Below, one piece after another: positions 24,428 through 36,687 of a DNA stretch of 64,000 nt. The stretch is from contig NC_133291.1 of the NCBI RefSeq assembly GCF_005239225.2, positions 1 to 64,000 on the forward strand, given 5' to 3'. Origin of the DNA: Populus alba (Eukaryota > Streptophyta > Magnoliopsida > Malpighiales > Salicaceae). Below the pieces are notes generated by a model. The model ran no database searches. It saw only the letters and a program-made list of their open reading frames with translations, and was not told the DNA's origin. Every line of letters begins with the position of its first letter. Position 1 is the first letter of the stretch. The translations under genes were made by a program, and so were the position numbers.

Positions 24428-25187
24428 CCTTTAGAGAATGAGTTTACATAATGATTAAAAAGAAGAGCAAGAGAAAATGAGTTTAGATGCTCCTAGTATT
24501 ATAATCATTGTGTTTATTAATAAAATTGAAAGTATCAAACTCTTTCTATTTATTAATTTTAGAATGAAAATTTATTTTTATGGAGTGAATTCAAAGAAGA
24601 GTGAAATTTTGAAAATAAAGGGTTGTTTTATTTTATTTTTATAATGTAAATGAGAATCATGATTGTTAAATTCAATCAACTATCTTGATTCGAGAAATAT
24701 AAAAATTGATTAAGGTTAGTTTTTAGTTAAATCAAATAGAATATTAATTTAATGAATCTTGATCGGTTGAATCATGTTTTTAATGACTCAAATGATTCAA
24801 TTAAAATCAAAATGTACTTATCAACAATTAAAAAATAAAATAAAACACTATACTTTTAATAAAAATAATTAATTTAATAATTACGAATTGACAAAGTAAC
24901 CAAGTTTTTTTAGGTTAATTTCTGTGGGGAGTGCCCATATATTAGGTGCAGTGAAGAAATTGAATAAAAATAATAATTAATATTTACTCCATTGTTGTTG
25001 TTATTATTATTATTAAAACTTTTGGGTAAGGAGGAGATGAGATAGCCGGAGAGAAATACATAGCCATAAGGATGGAGGACAAAACATAAATAAAACAATA
25101 TCTGACTGACTGAATGTGGTAGAAACAATAAACTACATTAGTCGTTTGGACCCATAAGAAGAAGGAAAAAAAAAGTGAGTGGGCGCG
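24428..25187. other. A/T-rich upstream region of the FTR subunit gene
   Basis: No coding sequence. A TTA trinucleotide run lies at about 24993-25015. This stretch must contain the promoter and 5' untranslated leader of the downstream gene, but I cannot place a specific TATA box with confidence. Confidence 0.5.
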
Positions 25188-25697
25188 ATGAGTACGAGCT
25201 TGGCGTTATCGTCGGCTGCCACCGCTGCAGTCAGTTCGGCGTTCCCTGCCACAGATACCAACAAATTCAAATTCAATGCCTTAATTTCACCAAACCCAAG
25301 GCTTAACTGCCGCTACTCAATTATTACTCCTACAGCTACTAGTATAGCAACAAGTAGTAGTAGCAGACGAAGAAGAAAAACTGCTGTTTCGTGCTCGGTG
25401 GCTTTGGGATCCAACAATTCCGCAACCATGGTGACAGATGATGAAGAAGAAGAAGAAGCGAAGAAGAAGATTGGAGCAAGGGTTAGGGTGAAGGCCCCGG
25501 TGAAGGTTTACCACGTGCCTCGCGTGGCGGAGGAAGTGGATCTGTGTGGATTGGAAGGTGAGGTGAAGCAGTACGTGAGCCAGTGGAAGGGGAGGCGAGT
25601 TTCCGCTAATCTTCCTTACAAGACTCAGTTTGTCCACTCAGGAGGAGTCAAATTCTTTGCTCATCTCAGAGATGACGAATTGGAATTTATTGATTGA
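25188..25697 (+). CDS. Ferredoxin-thioredoxin reductase variable (A) subunit, plastid
   Basis: Small subunit of ferredoxin:thioredoxin reductase. In the chloroplast stroma it clamps the catalytic Fe-S subunit, which passes electrons from ferredoxin to thioredoxins in light regulation. It is a single intronless frame of 169 residues from the ATG at 25188. An upstream in-frame GTG-GGC-GCG is not a plausible start. Residues 1 to about 72 form a Ser/Thr/Ala-rich, Arg-containing region typical of a plastid transit peptide. After an acidic E/K linker, residues about 93-169 form the SH3-like beta-barrel (G-A-R-V-R-V, V-K-V-Y-H-V-P, L-x-G-x-E-G, V-K-F-F-A-H-L-R-x-D-E-L-E). Length and domain fit the family. 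It converges with KTN80, 1.5 kb apart at the stop codons. Confidence 0.95.
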   Translation: MSTSLALSSAATAAVSSAFPATDTNKFKFNALISPNPRLNCRYSIITPTATSIATSSSSRRRRKTAVSCSVALGSNNSATMVTDDEEEEEAKKKIGARVRVKAPVKVYHVPRVAEEVDLCGLEGEVKQYVSQWKGRRVSANLPYKTQFVHSGGVKFFAHLRDDELEFID

Positions 25698-27175
25698 TCG
25701 ACTCACTCACTTATCCTATCACCATTTCCATGCTTGTTTGCTTCCTTTCCTATACATCATCACCATCCAATGCCCGCAGGAAAATACTCTTTTTGTTTGC
25801 TCTTCCTTTTAATTTCATAACAATAATAACAATCATGTGTGTGTGTGTGTGTGTTGTTGTTGTTATAACATGAATGATGTGTGTATACAAATATTCTTCT
25901 CCAATCCAATTCAAATGCAGTTTTGCTTATTCACTTGCTATTTCGATGAGACATTTCTTCACTGCTACATTACATTTGATCTATGCTTCCTCATTATATA
26001 CCATCTTATATGAACATCCAAAAGCATAAAACAACATAAACAATCACAATGTTCTGATTCATTTATTGCATTTAATTAAATTTGATGTTTTGCCTTTTCT
26101 AGTATACATGACAGTATTAAATGAAAAGCCGGTTCCTATTGTACAGCTCTGATCAGATTAAAGATCAATGGTATGTCTATGATTGAATGGAAGATTAACT
26201 GAATATTTGTGGTACTAGTCTTTGTGTACCTCTTCCCTGCCGTCCCTGCCAGCTTCATGAATTCCATTCTCCTTTGAATTGAAAAGCTTTGGCTGGGACA
26301 TAGCGTTCTCAATGAAATGAGCTGTCGACTCATCTTCTTAGCATTTTTATGGAGGCTGTTCATAAGTTCTAGATTTGTCTTCAAAGCTGCATAGCTCTGT
26401 CGCCAGTGTGTTGTTGTTAGTGATGTTACCTCAACTCTTGGTTGGTTGAGAATTTCTAGTTACCTCGTATAATATTAATCTCATTAGTTATTATGCAAGG
26501 CAATTTGCCTCCCTTCAAAAATTATACTTGTGATACTTCTAGCTTATCGTTTTAGTTCTTCTCATTCAGTTATTATGACATTGCATCATTATCGATTGCT
26601 GATCATGCTGCTTTCTTTGAAGCCTGTACTGTTCAATTGCCAGTTTGTTCAAGTCCAAAATAGCTTTTTACCCAAAACAGAAAAGGCTGGTCAGTTACCG
26701 AAAGGAAGCGGAAAAAATGAGGTAACCTAGTGGGCGAATAGCTGCAAGAATCGTACACTCTTAAGCCAAGTTTCTCTATTTCCACTAACAGTGGGTATTC
26801 AAAAAAGAATGAAACTGATACATGCCAACGTTACAATCTGTCTCCTACATACTGGGTGGGTAAATCCTTTTCCACCAATTACCACATTGATGAGTGCCAA
26901 GACTCCGCAGCGAGCACTCGATGAAGATACACCCCTGTTAGCTTTCAAGTCTTTTTCAGTAAACTAGATAGAATCAGTGGTTAATGCCTCCATTTATCCT
27001 GAATGTACATGGAGGTCTGGGGCCAAGCAGGCAGAAAACTCAGAATGCAGATCCATGGCAAGCAGTTTTAACTCCTACAAGTGCACAAGCTCTGCTCCTC
27101 CCACAAAGAACTTATAATTCAAACCATGTATGGCTAAAACAATCAGCAGTCGCCACTCAAGAATTTGGAGTTTGG
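25698..27175. other. Convergent intergenic/3'UTR region between FTRA and KTN80
   Basis: Holds the 3' ends of both neighbouring genes and a short (GT)n tract at about 25836-25854. Short open frames on both strands (for example minus 26384-26136) show no recognisable domain and are treated as chance. Confidence 0.55.
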
Positions 27176-29134
27176 TCATGATACTTCTTGAAGGGCTAGA
27201 TTTAACTCATGCGCATACTTTGCAACCGATCCCCCTTTCCTATTGAACAAAACAGATTAAAGTAAAGAATCCTGACACAATACATTGGAATATAAATGCC
27301 ACAGCTCTCAACGCCACTAAGAGAATTAAAGTTACCTTGTAAGGGTAAGCAGGCAGCGTTTGACTTTTTCAAGCTCTACAAAGCAGATATTGCAACGTTC
27401 CAGCCTATGAAACAAATAAGATGTGTACTCGTCTTAAAGCAATTTTTGTAGTATGCATAGGAAATCAATCGCAAACATCACAAAAAGGTGCACACCTTTG
27501 CTCCGCTTCGATATCCACACCAACAGATGTTGACGCTGACAGTGTTGAATATATCATTGAACCAAACATTCTGACCAGCTTCAGCAGCATGTCCAGGGAA
27601 ATGCTCAAATGCCTAAATACAACAGGCAATTTAGCTATGGATCCTCAGACCACAGAATTATGAAAGCAACTAAAGAGAAACATAATCAAGAAATTGTTCG
27701 AAAATAAGTTTAAAGGGCAGAGGGGTGCATTGTGTATCGGGATGGTGCTTTGGTCTTGAGCTGAGCTGTGATTAGCTCATGCTGACCATAAAGCTCCTGG
27801 GAAATCCCTGTTATCACCAACAAGTTGTGCCACATCACTAATGCATGTTGACCAGCAGAGGTCAGTTTGTAATGCAGATGACGCGTATGCTGTAAAGTAG
27901 AAAATAACATATGGAAAACCACCCAAGTAAAATGGACTCCACACAACTAATTCATTCCATATGCTCCAAGCTAAGGAAATGCAGTTCAAAGGCATTTCTA
28001 TCATCACTTCAAGCACTACGCTGTGAAGGACCTTGACACCAAGTACACTGCTATTGAAGTGGTTGCCCTTCATCCCCCTCATAGTCAAAGCATGTAATTC
28101 GAATTTTTTAGATATTATGAGTATAGGTGGAATATGATTTCTTTCAAATGTTTACCCACCTGCCATTAAAAGGGAGACAAAAGAGGCATCATCCGCAATG
28201 ACAATGACTTAAAAAGCAAAGTTGTTGCTTGTTTTGACAACATCAAGTGTCTTTGACCAAATATTCATTTGGTTGAATGGCCAAATGTTACCTGTCTTTT
28301 ACCATCATTCAGCCAGAACGGAGGCAGTGCCTCCACCAGAGAGGGCCAATGACAAATAGTTAGTTGATTCATTGATCTATAATTATCTGCCGTGTCAGAT
28401 AAGAAGAGCAATTAATATAGCTGTCTCTCTCTTAACAACTTTATAGGAATAGTTTGCTGAAACATAAACAAAAAATAGGGAATACACAGTAGCATCCTTC
28501 ACTACTGACACTCCCTTTTGTAGAGGTAAAGGAAGAAAGAGATGTTTAGTGACATCAACACATGGTGGAATGCTTATAATAGAAAACACATAAACCAATA
28601 GCAGTAAGCTGGTTAAATGAAAAGTATAAAATATCTCAAACTTCTTACCTATCCATGTCACTTTCAAGCAGGTTTGTAAGAAGTGGCAGGAGACATGTGC
28701 ATATATCCAAAGTGACAATGTCAATTTTATCAGCCACGATACTGATAACATCAGAAAGGACCTGAAAGTAAGCATATGAAGAAGAAACAAAAGGTTAGGA
28801 ATGAAAGTAAAAATAAATTGTAGTATCCAGTATACTTGTCAAATACTGTGAGAAAAATAGGTCCTTACAGCATGGTCAGCCATCTTCTCCATTGCACCAA
28901 TGGCCCCCTTAACATCATTTCTCTCCCAGTATCTGTAGATAACCTACAGGAAATCATTGACAAGTTTCACCAACCTTTCAATGGCATCTAACTGGATGCA
29001 GAAATATTAAAGCACTTCCAATGGCCTAAACTAACAGGATTCACCAACCTTTAAGCAGATATATACAAACACAAAATATGAACAATAGTAGGTTCATGTA
29101 AAAGATAATGATAGATTCTGTTGAGCAATAGAGA

Positions 29135-29165
<31 letters not shown>

Positions 29166-32100
29166 GAGTTTCTCAATAGTAAGTTATCTGAGAGGCAAAC
29201 AGATATCAGCATATTGATGGCTAATAGAAAAGGCCTGCTCCTCCTTGAGAGGTGACAAATCAATTCATGTAAGGCAAAAGCAAATAACTCTTCCTCTCAG
29301 CACTTAATCCAGACATGAACTTCATAGAGAGCTAGATTAGCTGCTGGGAGTAGAAAAACTTGCTGAATTCAAATGTTAAGCAAATGTAAGGACTAAAATA
29401 AACTTTATAATGAATGTTGTGCACAGTTTGGCAATAAGTCCTCCCATCAATTGAGAGCCATTTGTAGGAGAAGAAACTAAAATCTGAGAGCAAAACTGTA
29501 ATGGATTTATATGAATGATAACAAGGACTCTTATTAACCCAGTCACGGAACAATAAAATTTGCTCTGGTAAATGCTGTGTGTTTCTTGCTGAAAGCAGGT
29601 GTGTACCATTGCATGTGTTCATTTCCAACATATCAGTAAGGAAGTAATAACTAGATTATGACAGCTAACTTACAGTTGGAAGGCATTAAGCAGGAAGTAC
29701 AGATAGAAGGTAATAACCAGCTATTAGGTTCTGATTGAATATGAGCATTATGAGAATTATAAATTTATGGAGATACTAAATGGCAGCTTATCAGTTAGGG
29801 ACTGTATACATAAACATACAAAAGAATCACTTCTGGAAAATTGCAAGATAGTTTCGATAATTATTCATCTATGGGCTGTGAGTTGAGAAGAATTTAGACT
29901 GTTTGTTTATTGGTAATGAATTTATCTCCATCTCTTACATGGAACAATGTGGGAAAAATGCAAGGAAAAAAAAAACTGGTGCAGTCTGTTATCAACTCTC
30001 CCCTCCTTGCAGGAGCAAAAGAATGTGTTTATGTCTACAACTGTCACACATGCACACACCCACTTATCCTGCTAAGTCACCTGTAACTTGGCAGAACGAG
30101 ACTGCATTGAGCTGACAAATTGGTCATGCTGTTCCATTAAGTCTGCAATAACATCCTCGTCAAAAGCAGAAACTGTCTCCTTTTCAATGGATTGGGTGCG
30201 TCCTCTCTGTTTAAACTTCAACATAATAAGAATTGAAACGGCGTACAAATCAGCATATTAATGTCAATGAAATGTAAAGATTTAAACAAGCACATTAAAA
30301 TATATTGAAAAACATGAGCTGGAATAGAAATTTTCATCTCAAAAAAAAATCATTGAAGATATGCATACAACTTGCAAGCTGTTAGGGGAGAGAAGGTGAG
30401 AAATTTTTCTTCCATTACAAATTTCATGCCATCTCCAGTCATTTGATTTTGAGTCTAAGAAGTGCCTATAATTACCAATGAGAAACCCACAACTTCATAG
30501 ACCAGCTGCATTACACTTCTACGAAAGCACAATTTGCTTCCCTGACTAAATAGCCCTTTCAAATAGTTTTCTTGGAAGGACCTAGACCTAGAAACATATC
30601 TAGAATGTTGAAACCAAGGTCAAGTTTCGGTAATATCTCCAACAATTGCAACACTGATCCACTAAATACTCTGGAGAATGTCATGTAAGGTCACTCTTGA
30701 CCAAAGCAACAATGAGAAACAAAATATCCCTCTTCAAAGAAAGCTATGAAACCTATCTTAAGCTAGTGATGGTCCTGTTCCTCAAAAAATTACAATCTAA
30801 TCTTGCTGTTATCTAAACCACAACCTAAGAACACACAGTTTGATTTCTCATTGCAGTACTGATGAATAATAAAATATTTTATGTATCATAAAAAGCTCCT
30901 ATATATATATATCATCCATAACAGAGAAGGAGAGTCAAGTGCAATTTCCCTTTAATAATTGTTTCATTCATACAAGGAAGACAAAATGATAGATCATTAT
31001 TGTACAGAAGACATAAGACCCTAAAAGCGAACATATATGGTTAACATGTCCTCTCTTTGTTTTTTTGCACATGATACATTCTGTGTAAAACTTTGAAAAC
31101 ATGTCATACAGTCCTGAATCCCAAATAATATTTCGGGTCTTCACTCTTCAGATGATCAGAAAGTTAAGAAAGAGAACAGAGCACACACAAAAGTTGAAAT
31201 CAATTCCTACCATATTAAGAGGGGGCACATTCACCACAGATCCTGTCCCAGTGGAAGTGCCGGAAGTAGGTCCCTCATAGCTAGAAGATCTTCCCCTTTT
31301 CTCCCAGTTTATCATAAGTGAACGCATTCTTCCTATATATTTAACATGAAATTGATTAGGCATTTTGAATTCTTGAAAAACCTCGAGTAGAAATCAGGAA
31401 CAGATGTACCTCCTTTCTGACTCTCGATGGTGGGTGCATCTCTGTTTATTTTATGTCCACGAGTCTCACCTGGAAAAAACATTACTATTTTCAGCATTGG
31501 AGCCTTGCATTCCATCTCATCTGACAAAAGAGTGAAAATATGCCAATCCGAAGCCACAAGTGCACCAAACAAATCAAAGTACAACTCAAAACGTCAATGA
31601 AACATAGAGAAAAGCTGAGAACCATGCTCCATTCAATGCGTAGACAGCCCTATGACTTATTCTACCAACAATGCACAAACATCCACTTTTCATTCTTCAT
31701 TATCATCATCATCCCTGCCCTTTTCACAAAACGCCTTCTACCAGCCAAAAACAGGGGACACTTTACTAGATTTTTTTTATGCTGTTCCAAGCTATATAAA
31801 CCATGTTTGTTCTTAATTCTGATACTCAATATTTACATAATCATGAGCAAGGTTAATGTATTGAAGTGATTATCAGCCTTTTTAAGGAAGGTGATGAGTT
31901 TTAAATAGCTTAGGCTGCCATATAAAAGTTGCAAGAGCTGATTAGATCAGCTGAACCCACCTTAGTGCCTTTTTCATAAAACTAAGAGATTCCCTACACT
32001 GTCATTCCAAGCATCTAAGTAAAAAGTCAGATACATTTTGTTACTCTTTCACTTGTAATTCCACATAAAATAAAAATAACTAAGCTAGTTAATCTTTGAA

Positions 32101-34369
32101 AATAAGCTAATTAAGCAACATTGAAAAACCCCTGTGGAGTGCCAACAAAGCATAAATTTACTTACAACACACCAATTACACCTAGAAATTCCTTGAACAA
32201 GTATCTCAGTTATAGCAAACCTAGATACTATCAAAAGGAAGCCTCTCCTATCCCACTCTCAACTGCACTATATCAAAACATTATCTGCAAACCTTACAAT
32301 TGCAGTTGTTTATAAATCATTGTCTGTGGTTAAGCAAGTCACTTTGCTAGCAATAGATAATTTGTGTCACTGCCATCCTATAGCAAGCAAATCAGAAGGT
32401 TTAAGTGCGCACTGTAATGCTCTTACCATCAATTTCATCATGGAAGCTGATCCCAGTCCATTAGAATCCAACTATTCTCCACACAACTACACCTTGAATA
32501 CATAGATTTCTAAGCAAAGAGGAAGGTTTCAAAAGCATTCCCAAAGAATGCAGAAATCCTAGACTCTCAATGAAACAGCCTACCAACATGGGAAACACAT
32601 ATAACAGGTTAAAAACTCAGTAAAGGACGGCCATCAGCAGCTTTAGGAGCACAACTCAGAGCTAGATATCAGAGAGATCTGCTCATGGAATCTCCCTCAA
32701 ACCCATTAACTTCTAAAAAAGCAAAAACACTACTTTTATCTTTTGAAACCTATAATTTCTAAAGAAGCAATAAATCATCCCCTTTAATCCTCTACTTAAA
32801 ATGTCATCATCTCTAGGAGAGGCTGGTTGACAATGTTGGACTGAACGACTTAAAATGTATGATGTGCATTTATGGTGATCGAATATGTGAAAGAATTTTT
32901 TTTTATATATATATTGAAATATAATGATCTTATGTAAGATTTTAGTAGAAAAATCTTGACTTCTGATCTATTGGATTTTTAAAAGCTACTTGTATACAGA
33001 TAATAAGATAAAGGATTCAATGGCAACTATGAAGCAGCCATGAAATGTCAGCATCATACACTTACACATGCATACTGACAATCAGTGGCAAAGAGTTTTT
33101 CTTGAATGGGTAACACTTACAGTTTTCTTCCTGGTAACTATTGGGTGGCTCTGTTGTCGAATCTGACTCATAGTTTCCAGATCCCATAGATCTATCATCC
33201 CCAACATTTCGTTCAGCAGTTGATATTCCATGAATAGAGGCTTTAACTGCAGGAGTAATATTCCTATCCATGACACTTATCGGTTCTGTAGCCTTGCAAC
33301 CTGTTGTCTCAGACTGGGTAGAGGTAGTTGGCTGATCCATGTCCTCTCTACTATTTGAAAATTTCCGGAAATCAGTTGTCTTTGACTGCAAAGAAAATGG
33401 CATTGTCCTAGCAGCAATACCAATTTCTTTTCTGGAGTCAGCTACTTGTTCTGATCTGGAGTTAGTTCTGGGGACAATTACAGGTATGACATCTGCCTTG
33501 TTCAAGACTGGAACATTAGCAGCTGAAAGGATCTTTGTAGAACTCCTCTTTGGGGCTGCTGCGCTAGAAACTGTTAGAGGACCGGTCATAGTTGTCTTCA
33601 ACCCAGTGTTTAAGTTCACTCTTTGAGGAGTACCAGGTACACTTCCTGCAGCTTCAATTAGTATGTTGAAGCAATGAGGAACATATGTCACAATCTGGCT
33701 GAAGAATTGAGTTTAAACCAATTTTTATAAAAGAAAAAAGGAAGGAGAAAAATAAAATAGAACGCCAAAACCAACAGTGAACCAAGAATTGAAAGATTCA
33801 GAGGTCATTTACATGGCAAATTCTTTGATTCTTTAGAAGACTCATTCCCAGAAACTGAATTTTGAGAAACTGCCAACCTTCCAAGAGATTTTGTTTCCTT
33901 TACTAAAACATCAGAATTTTGTGAAACAGATAACCTTCCCATGCTAGTCTTTGCGTTGTTCTCAAGCAGGACTGATTGGTTCCCAATTGCACCAGATTTA
34001 GATTCTGAATGACTGTTGAATCGGTTGGCATTTCCAATTGCATACGGTTCAATACGCTGAGCAATGGACACAAGAGACGCATCAGGTTTAGGTTCAAATT
34101 TAAAATATCAGCACCAGAAAGTAAATGACATCTATACACCAACAGAAATTAATAAACAGTGTGTATTACCGATATATCTACAACCCACACTCCAACACAA
34201 CTCTGATTGTATGAGCATCCAAGAAGCTTTCCTTCATGAACATTGAGATCTGACAACCTAGACCATCCCACATCCACGGCGTCATGGCATCTTATTGGTT
34301 CCCATGAGAAAACCTAAGATGTTGGATCAAAAGTTAGTAAAAAACAGTAGACCTGGAGCACTAACTATT

Positions 34370-34416
<47 letters not shown>

Positions 34417-36687
34417 TACTTTCAAACTTTCATGCAATCCACACAGTAGAGTCCTCCCATCAGGATTAAAGGTCAAACAACGCACTCCAGTTGTCTGAAG
34501 ACAGAGAGGTTCCAGAAAAACTCTCTAGTAAGGAAAGAAAAAAAAAAAAAACTAGAAAAGATTTACAATTCCTAGTTGAAGGTGTCCCTTTAGGAATAAA
34601 ATTACCTCCGTCCCAGCAGAACCTATTAGCTCAAAGGTTTCAAGGTCCCAAAATTTTACAGTCCTGTCAGCAGAACCTATACAAGGGCAACAAATTAGAT
34701 GTGAAGTTTCCAGGAAAATGCAACTTTCTATTCAAAGATACAGATTCCTAGTACCAACAAACACGATCACCCACCTATAATTTTCTATAAAAATAGGTGC
34801 ACTTACCTAAGCATGCACCTAATTCTTTCATTCATTGGAATAACAAAATTTCAGTTTCAGTCGGACACGGGATTAACATATACTGCAGGTGGCAATACTT
34901 AAGTGGAAGACATAGAACAAGTTAAACTTAATGATTTTCTTGCCATTTTGTTTAAAAATTCTTTATGGGATATGGAATAAAAGATAAAATCATCAAATTG
35001 AGACTAAAATATTATTTGACTTATTAAAAGCAAAAGCGTCAAAATGCAAACTATCATGAAAAGAATTACAATGTAAGATAAATAACAAGTCAACACCCAT
35101 GAAAAACACACAATGAAGAATGAAGCATGTCCTGAACTGTAGTTTAAAAATAAAATGAAACCACAGTAGACAAGTAGCTTTCCACAGTACCATAAACTGA
35201 CCTGTTGCAAGAAGAAACTCATGGGGATGAAAATCTATGCACTGAATCTGGCCCTCATGGTACTTGAAATCGTGCAATAGCTTTCCAGCAGTCAAATCCC
35301 ACAGCTGTCAAAATACATGCACATTAAAGAGTTCGTTAAATAAAGAATCAAGAATCAAACAAAAGAAACCTGTATGTGCAGTCATCTTAAGTAAAAAAGA
35401 ACTCACAAGTTGTAGACACACTAAAAACTATCCTACTTGAGAAAGAATAGTCTGAACTTACTGTCAGTCCCTTGGCACTAGACAGCGTGCTAGGGCAATA
35501 TATTTGCATCTAACTCTGCTTTCTTAAATTCAAGTCACAAGGATGAAGACATGAAGAAAAGAACTGAGCAACAGAAAATGCATGTCAGAATGCGTGTGAT
35601 TTAGGGTCCCTTAATATGAGGTCCTTATCATGCATATCAGCAGACACAGGACCTTTGAGATATTATTTCTTACAAACAAGCGACGGTATTTGCTGGCATG
35701 ACATGTATTGAGTGCAGACATGATGCACACCAAGAGAAAGAAAGCAGTTATAACCTTTACTGTATTGTCCTCTCCACCAGATACTACCCAACGACCATCT
35801 GGGGTAAATCTGATTGCATTCACTCCTCGAGTGTGGCCCTTGTAAGTGTGAATACAGCCCTTCTTTCTGATATCCCATATCTTAAGATTTGTGTCCAGGG
35901 AACCAGATGCAAAGAACTCTCCAAAAGGGTGAAAGTCTACAGATATGCAATTGGATCTGTGGCCAGTGAGTGTGCGAACAACTACACACAGAAAAAGATA
36001 ATGAGTAAGAAACGATAGAAATATGCAAAATTCCAGTGTTTATACAGGTGAAAGAATATATCACAAGCATACTTTTTGCCTCCTCTAAATCCCAAAGCTT
36101 GATTGTGCCACTCGCAGCTCCTGCAGCTACAAGGACTTCTGAAGAATCAAAGCTTACCGAATCAATCCCACTTGTATGTCCGGACAAACTCTGCATGAAA
36201 TATTGGGTTAGACAGAATGAGAATCATCAGACACGAGAGAGCAGAAAGAAAATGGTAAAAAGGAATGATGAACGGAATTAAGAACTGACCAGTATAGCAT
36301 TGGGCTTACCAATAGCCCAAAGATTGACTTTGTGATCTTCTCCTCCGGTCACAAGAACCCTGGATGATTTCCTGCCAATCTTAAGGCAATTGACACTCGA
36401 AGAATGTGCCACAAATTCCTCTTTTCACAAAATTTCAAAGAATTGTGGTCAAGGCCAACAACAACGATTACAACTATTACCAATTAAGTAACATTTCATT
36501 CAACGGGATGCCTTCGTTTAAAAAAAAAAAAAAAAAAAGAGGACAGATCTGAAATGAATAATACAAGAAGCAGATGAACCAAGAAAAAGAGTGGCATGAG
36601 CATTGTAATGAGCAAATGAAACCCTAAAGAGAAAAGAAAAACAAAATTATGGAGGATACGCAGCTTGTAGGCGCGTTTAGTAGTCAT
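27176..36687 (-). CDS. Katanin p80 WD40 subunit (KTN80)
   Basis: Regulatory subunit of katanin, targeting the p60 AAA ATPase to microtubule branch points and crossovers for severing. Minus-strand coding exons: 36687-36660, 36420-36290, 36190-36073, 35981-35755, 35304-35202, 34676-34606, 34494-34420, 34313-34170, 34056-33813, 33651-33121, 31469-31410, 31332-31211, 30215-30081, 28943-28869, 28761-28649, 27612-27496, 27404-27336, 27239-27176. These give 808 residues with frame kept throughout. An N-terminal WD40 propeller (about 1-300) has blades ending V-N-L-W, I-K-L-W-D, L-K-I-W-D and V-K-F-W-D. A polar low-complexity middle follows (exons 9-12). The conserved C-terminal con80 domain (about 618-808), which binds p60, contains [10 protein letters not shown] and ends ...N-L-A-L-Q-E-V-S. 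The length matches plant KTN80. The start is the ATG at 36687; upstream in-frame sequence offers only TTG. Confidence 0.94.
29139..29162 (+). repeat. Poly(A) tract in a KTN80 intron
   Basis: A run of about 24 A on the plus strand (poly-T in the transcript sense) between exons 13 and 14 of KTN80. Confidence 0.9.
34370..34413 (+). repeat. (GA)n microsatellite beside a KTN80 splice donor
   Basis: On the gene strand the intron after exon 7 reads gtaaag followed immediately by a long (CT)n run. The repeat begins about six bases inside the intron. Confidence 0.95.

Noticed and set aside
25317..25637. 106-codon open frame on the minus strand
   Set aside because: It lies antisense within the FTR subunit coding sequence, whose domain and transit peptide are clear; the minus frame has no recognisable domain.
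27777..28088. Minus-strand frame with H-F-N-S-S-V-L-like residues in a KTN80 intron
   Set aside because: It superficially resembles part of the con80 domain, but the true exons at 28761-28649 and 27612-27496 join perfectly in frame without it.
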